64,000 nucleotides of DNA, taken from positions 496,001 to 560,000 of the forward strand of contig JAEWDM010000022.1 of assembly GCA_023390115.1 (NCBI GenBank), written 5' to 3'. A model generated the notes under the pieces. It saw only the letters and a list, made by a program, of their open reading frames with translations, had not been told where the DNA came from and did not search any database. The stretch is from Bacillota bacterium (lineage in GTDB: Bacteria > Bacillota > Clostridia > Acetivibrionales > DSM-27016). Both the position numbers and the translations under genes were made by a program. Below, in pieces: positions 61,550 to 64,000 of this stretch; position 1 is the first letter of the stretch; each line of letters opens with the position of its first letter.

Positions 61550-62477
61550 TTATATCAAAAAACTCCCTTGCGCTCCGCATGTCAATTTTTATCTGTTCCT
61601 TGAGCTGCTCAATGCTTTCAAACTTCTTCTCATCGCGTATTTTTGAAAGAAAAAACACCTCAATCTTTTTGCCGTATATGTCTTCCTCAAAATCTATTAT
61701 ATGTGTTTCAACACTCAGCCTCTTGTGATCCTCAAAGGTGGGGTTAAAGCCTATATTTGTTATACTGTTGTACAGCCTTCCGTCCAAAAGGGTTCTTGTT
61801 ATATACACCCCCCTCTGCGGAAGCACAAGGTATTCCTCCGGGTTTATATTCGCAGTGGGAAAGCCTATGGTATTTCCTACACGCCTGCCGCTCACTACAA
61901 CGGCAGTAATGGAATAATGCCTGCCCAGAAGCTTGAACACGTCTTCCATGCTGCTTTTTGCCACCCTGTCCCTTATTTTGGTGCTGCTGACCACCTGATC
62001 GTCTACTTTTATGGGAGGTATTATAATCACCTTAAACCCGTAAACCCGGCCCAGGCTCTTAAGCAGCCCTACATCGCCCGCTCCGTTGTATCCGAACCTG
62101 TAATGAAAGCCCGCCACAGCAAGCCTCATCTTCAGCCGTGCTACCAGTACGTCTCTTACAAATGCTTCGGGTGTTATCCTCGAAAACTCCTCATCAAATT
62201 TATCAAAATACAAATAATCCAGAGAGGTTTCCCCCAAAAGCTCCACCTTTTTGGCTTCTGTAGTTAAAAGCGGTGTAACAAGCTTTTTTCTCAAAATATT
62301 TTCGGTATGCCTTGTAAAGGTATACACAACGGAATCCAGTCCATTAAGCTTTGATTCCCTTATGAGAGTGTTAACAAGAGCCATATGCCCTATATGCAGT
62401 CCGTCAAAGTTGCCAAGCCCCACGCCCGACTGACTTCCCATTGCACTACTGTCAATATTGCGATATATTACCTTCAT
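61536..62477 (-). CDS. ribF: Riboflavin kinase / FAD synthetase
   Basis: 313 residues. N-terminal adenylyltransferase (VGLGNFDGLHIGHMALVNTL, HYRFGYNGAGD, then SSTKIRDRV) and C-terminal flavokinase (GRRVGNTIGFPTANINPEEY, TNIGFNPTF). Makes FMN and FAD. It lies 43 bases after truB and overlaps hypF, an unusual link of flavin synthesis to hydrogenase maturation. Confidence 0.95.
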   Translation of the reverse strand: MKVIYRNIDSSAMGSQSGVGLGNFDGLHIGHMALVNTLIRESKLNGLDSVVYTFTRHTENILRKKLVTPLLTTEAKKVELLGETSLDYLYFDKFDEEFSRITPEAFVRDVLVARLKMRLAVAGFHYRFGYNGAGDVGLLKSLGRVYGFKVIIIPPIKVDDQVVSSTKIRDRVAKSSMEDVFKLLGRHYSITAVVVSGRRVGNTIGFPTANINPEEYLVLPQRGVYITRTLLDGRLYNSITNIGFNPTFEDHKRLSVETHIIDFEEDIYGKKIEVFFLSKIRDEKKFESIEQLKEQIKIDMRSAREFFDINVRK

Positions 62478-62520
62478 AGCTTATCCCCACCTATATCGTT
62501 ATCCCCTACCCATGCATCCT

Positions 62521-63411
62521 TTAAATAAAAAGCTTTTTGGATTTTAGAAGCAGCCTCCCGTCGGCCTGCCTTATTTCCCCAAGACCTAAAAAAAGCTCTC
62601 CCGTACCATATATCCTCACTGCCTGCCCTGCTTTAACATCTGCGGCGTCTATAGGTACAGCCGCTCCGTTTAAAAACCTTTTTTCGCATTCCCTCTCCAG
62701 ACTCAAGGAATTTAAATGCAAAAACACCTCTTCAACCCCTGCCAACATTTCGCTTGTTTTTCCCTTTTCCGCCATTGAAGCGGCTTCCTCAAGTGTAAGC
62801 GCCGAGCCTATATCAAAGCTTCCCGCTCTGGTTCTTATGAGAAAGGACATATGCCCTCCGCATCCCAGCTCCCTTCCTATGTCGAAGCACAAAGTCCGTA
62901 TGTATGTGCCCTTGGAGCAGGCCACATCAAAAAGCACCTTCCCGCTCTCATTCATTTCTATTATTTTAATGGAATATATCTCTACCTCGCGCGGCTTTCT
63001 CTCTACGGTAATTCCTTTTCTGGCAAGCTCATAAAGCTTTCTTCCGTCTACCTTAACGGCGGAATACATGGGAGGAAGCTGGCTGTATTTGCCGACATAG
63101 CCCTTTATAACCCCTTCTATTTCACCGGCTCCGGCCGTGACCCGGCTTACCGATACTACCCTTCCCGAGGAATCCTGCGTATCAGTCTCCACCCCCAGAG
63201 TGAGCTCCGCCCTGTAAAGCTTATCCTTTTCAATTATATACTCAATAGCTCTTGTAGCCTTTCCCACGCATACGGGAAGCACACCGGCCACGTCGGGATC
63301 AAGAGTCCCCGTATGCCCTATTTTTTTTATTTTCAGTATGCCCCTTAAGTATGCGACAACATCAAAAGAGGTCATCCCCGGAGGCTTTATTATATTCAAA
63401 ATTCCATTCAT
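62521..63411 (-). CDS. truB: tRNA pseudouridine-55 synthase
   Basis: 296 residues: GILNIIKPPGMTSFDVVAYL, HTGTLDPDVAGVLPVCVGKA (catalytic Asp in TGTLDP), GKYSQLPPMYSAVKVDGRKL and CSKGTYIRTLC. Makes Psi55 in the T arm. It follows the nrnA gene by 18 bases; truB-ribF is a classic order in Firmicutes. Confidence 0.96.
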   Translation of the reverse strand: MNGILNIIKPPGMTSFDVVAYLRGILKIKKIGHTGTLDPDVAGVLPVCVGKATRAIEYIIEKDKLYRAELTLGVETDTQDSSGRVVSVSRVTAGAGEIEGVIKGYVGKYSQLPPMYSAVKVDGRKLYELARKGITVERKPREVEIYSIKIIEMNESGKVLFDVACSKGTYIRTLCFDIGRELGCGGHMSFLIRTRAGSFDIGSALTLEEAASMAEKGKTSEMLAGVEEVFLHLNSLSLERECEKRFLNGAAVPIDAADVKAGQAVRIYGTGELFLGLGEIRQADGRLLLKSKKLFI

Positions 63412-63429
63412 AGCCTTTATTCTCTGCCT

Positions 63430-64000
63430 TTAATTAAATTTAAGCGCTTTACCTATGCGCCCTAAAAGCTCAATCTTCAAGTGCTCAAATTCCCCCTGAG
63501 CTACAAAGCCTGCGGCCTTTTTATGGCCTCCTCCTGAAAATATGGAGGCAATCTCCGAAACATCTGTGTCACCGTTGGATCTCAAGTTTACCTTTGCCTG
63601 TCCGCCGCCCTTTTCCCTGATCATTACGGCTACCTCCACACCCTTTATATTCCTCGCAATATTTACAATTCCCTCACAGTCTTCCTCTACGGCTCCTGCC
63701 TTGGCTATCATATCATCCTTAACAGTTATAACCGCTATCCTTCCGTTGTCAAAAAGCTCCAGAGCCTTTATCGCTTCTCCCATCAGCCTTGCCTTCCCAA
63801 TAGATATCAATTCAAAAACTCTCCGGGATATTTCCGATACATTTACCCCTTTATCAACCAAATCTGCCGCTATCCTGTGAGTTAAGGCAGTGGTATTGCT
63901 GAACCTGAAGCCTCCGGTATCTGTAGCTATCGCAGTGTAAAGACAGGTTGCAATGCCGCTGTCAATGCTCTGCTTTAGCATGTCCAGCATTTTGTAAATT
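63430..64000 (-). CDS. nrnA: DHH-family oligoribonuclease / pAp phosphatase NrnA, 5' end outside the window
   Basis: The frame is open to the right edge. The visible part is the C-terminal half: ATCLYTAIATDTGGFRFSNT (the DTG motif with metal-binding Asp), the DHHA1 domain (VNLRSNGDTDVSEIASIFSG, GGGHKKAAGF). The N-terminal DHH motif is not in the window. The protein degrades short RNA and pAp. Gene order nrnA-truB-ribF matches other Firmicutes. Confidence 0.9.
   Translation of the reverse strand, partial: IYKMLDMLKQSIDSGIATCLYTAIATDTGGFRFSNTTALTHRIAADLVDKGVNVSEISRRVFELISIGKARLMGEAIKALELFDNGRIAVITVKDDMIAKAGAVEEDCEGIVNIARNIKGVEVAVMIREKGGGQAKVNLRSNGDTDVSEIASIFSGGGHKKAAGFVAQGEFEHLKIELLGRIGKALKFN

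Noticed and set aside
1..64000. CRISPR arrays, tRNA or rRNA genes
   Set aside because: No regularly spaced repeats, cloverleaf or rRNA-like sequence was noticed by eye in the window.

Overview
The window looks like a cellulolytic, spore-forming, anaerobic Firmicute of the Clostridium cluster III / Acetivibrio type. The evidence is two adjacent GH9 cellulases with type I dockerins (cellulosome parts), a spore-coat type manganese catalase remnant, strong AGGAGG ribosome binding sites, and a HypFCDE hydrogenase maturation set. The species cannot be fixed from the sequence alone.

Left part (1 to about 32.3 kb) is accessory DNA, almost all read leftward. 1-5.3 kb is the core of an integrative/conjugative element: a very large helicase/methylase-type protein that runs off the left edge, a TnpV gene nested in another frame inside it, ParB-like and ParA proteins, and a serine recombinase stump fused to a terminator. 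5.7-21.7 kb is a tightly packed, co-directional defence cluster. It holds a three-gene ABC-3C system, an XRE regulator, a UvrD-like helicase with a Fe-S nuclease domain, a C5-cytosine methylase, a type III Mod/Res pair, a Vsr endonuclease, a DUF262/DUF1524 (GmrSD-like) nuclease, a DEDDh exonuclease and a single-pass membrane protein. One strong sigma-A promoter sits upstream. 21.9-23.8 kb reads rightward and carries mobile-element genes (sigma-70-like factor, antirepressor, broken DUF4406 gene). 23.9-27.2 kb is a leftward cluster of housekeeping-like cargo (Ogt, DUF2461, DUF1697, two nitroreductases). 27.3-32.0 kb holds an orphan, an AAA/DUF4143 ATPase and a large serine recombinase. The recombinase lies beside a cotJC-like catalase gene that has lost its 5' part, which suggests the element inserted into that gene.

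Middle part (33-44 kb): two tandem cellulosomal GH9 enzymes ending in a bidirectional terminator, a decayed polysaccharide deacetylase, then an IclR regulator divergent from a KDPG aldolase-VOC fusion and a KDG kinase. Overlapping palindromic operators lie between them; together they form a hexuronate/KDG catabolic unit. A bicupin of the oxalate decarboxylase family follows.

Right part (44.4-64 kb), all leftward: a 2346-residue secreted subtilisin-RHS polymorphic toxin with a candidate immunity gene; a MacAB-like export operon with a Yip1 membrane protein; and a chain nrnA(partial)-truB-ribF-hypF-hypC-hypD-hypE interrupted by a MITE-like palindromic element.

The most novel items are the eleven-gene defence cluster as a unit, the gene-within-gene TnpV overprint, and the recombinase/cotJC junction.
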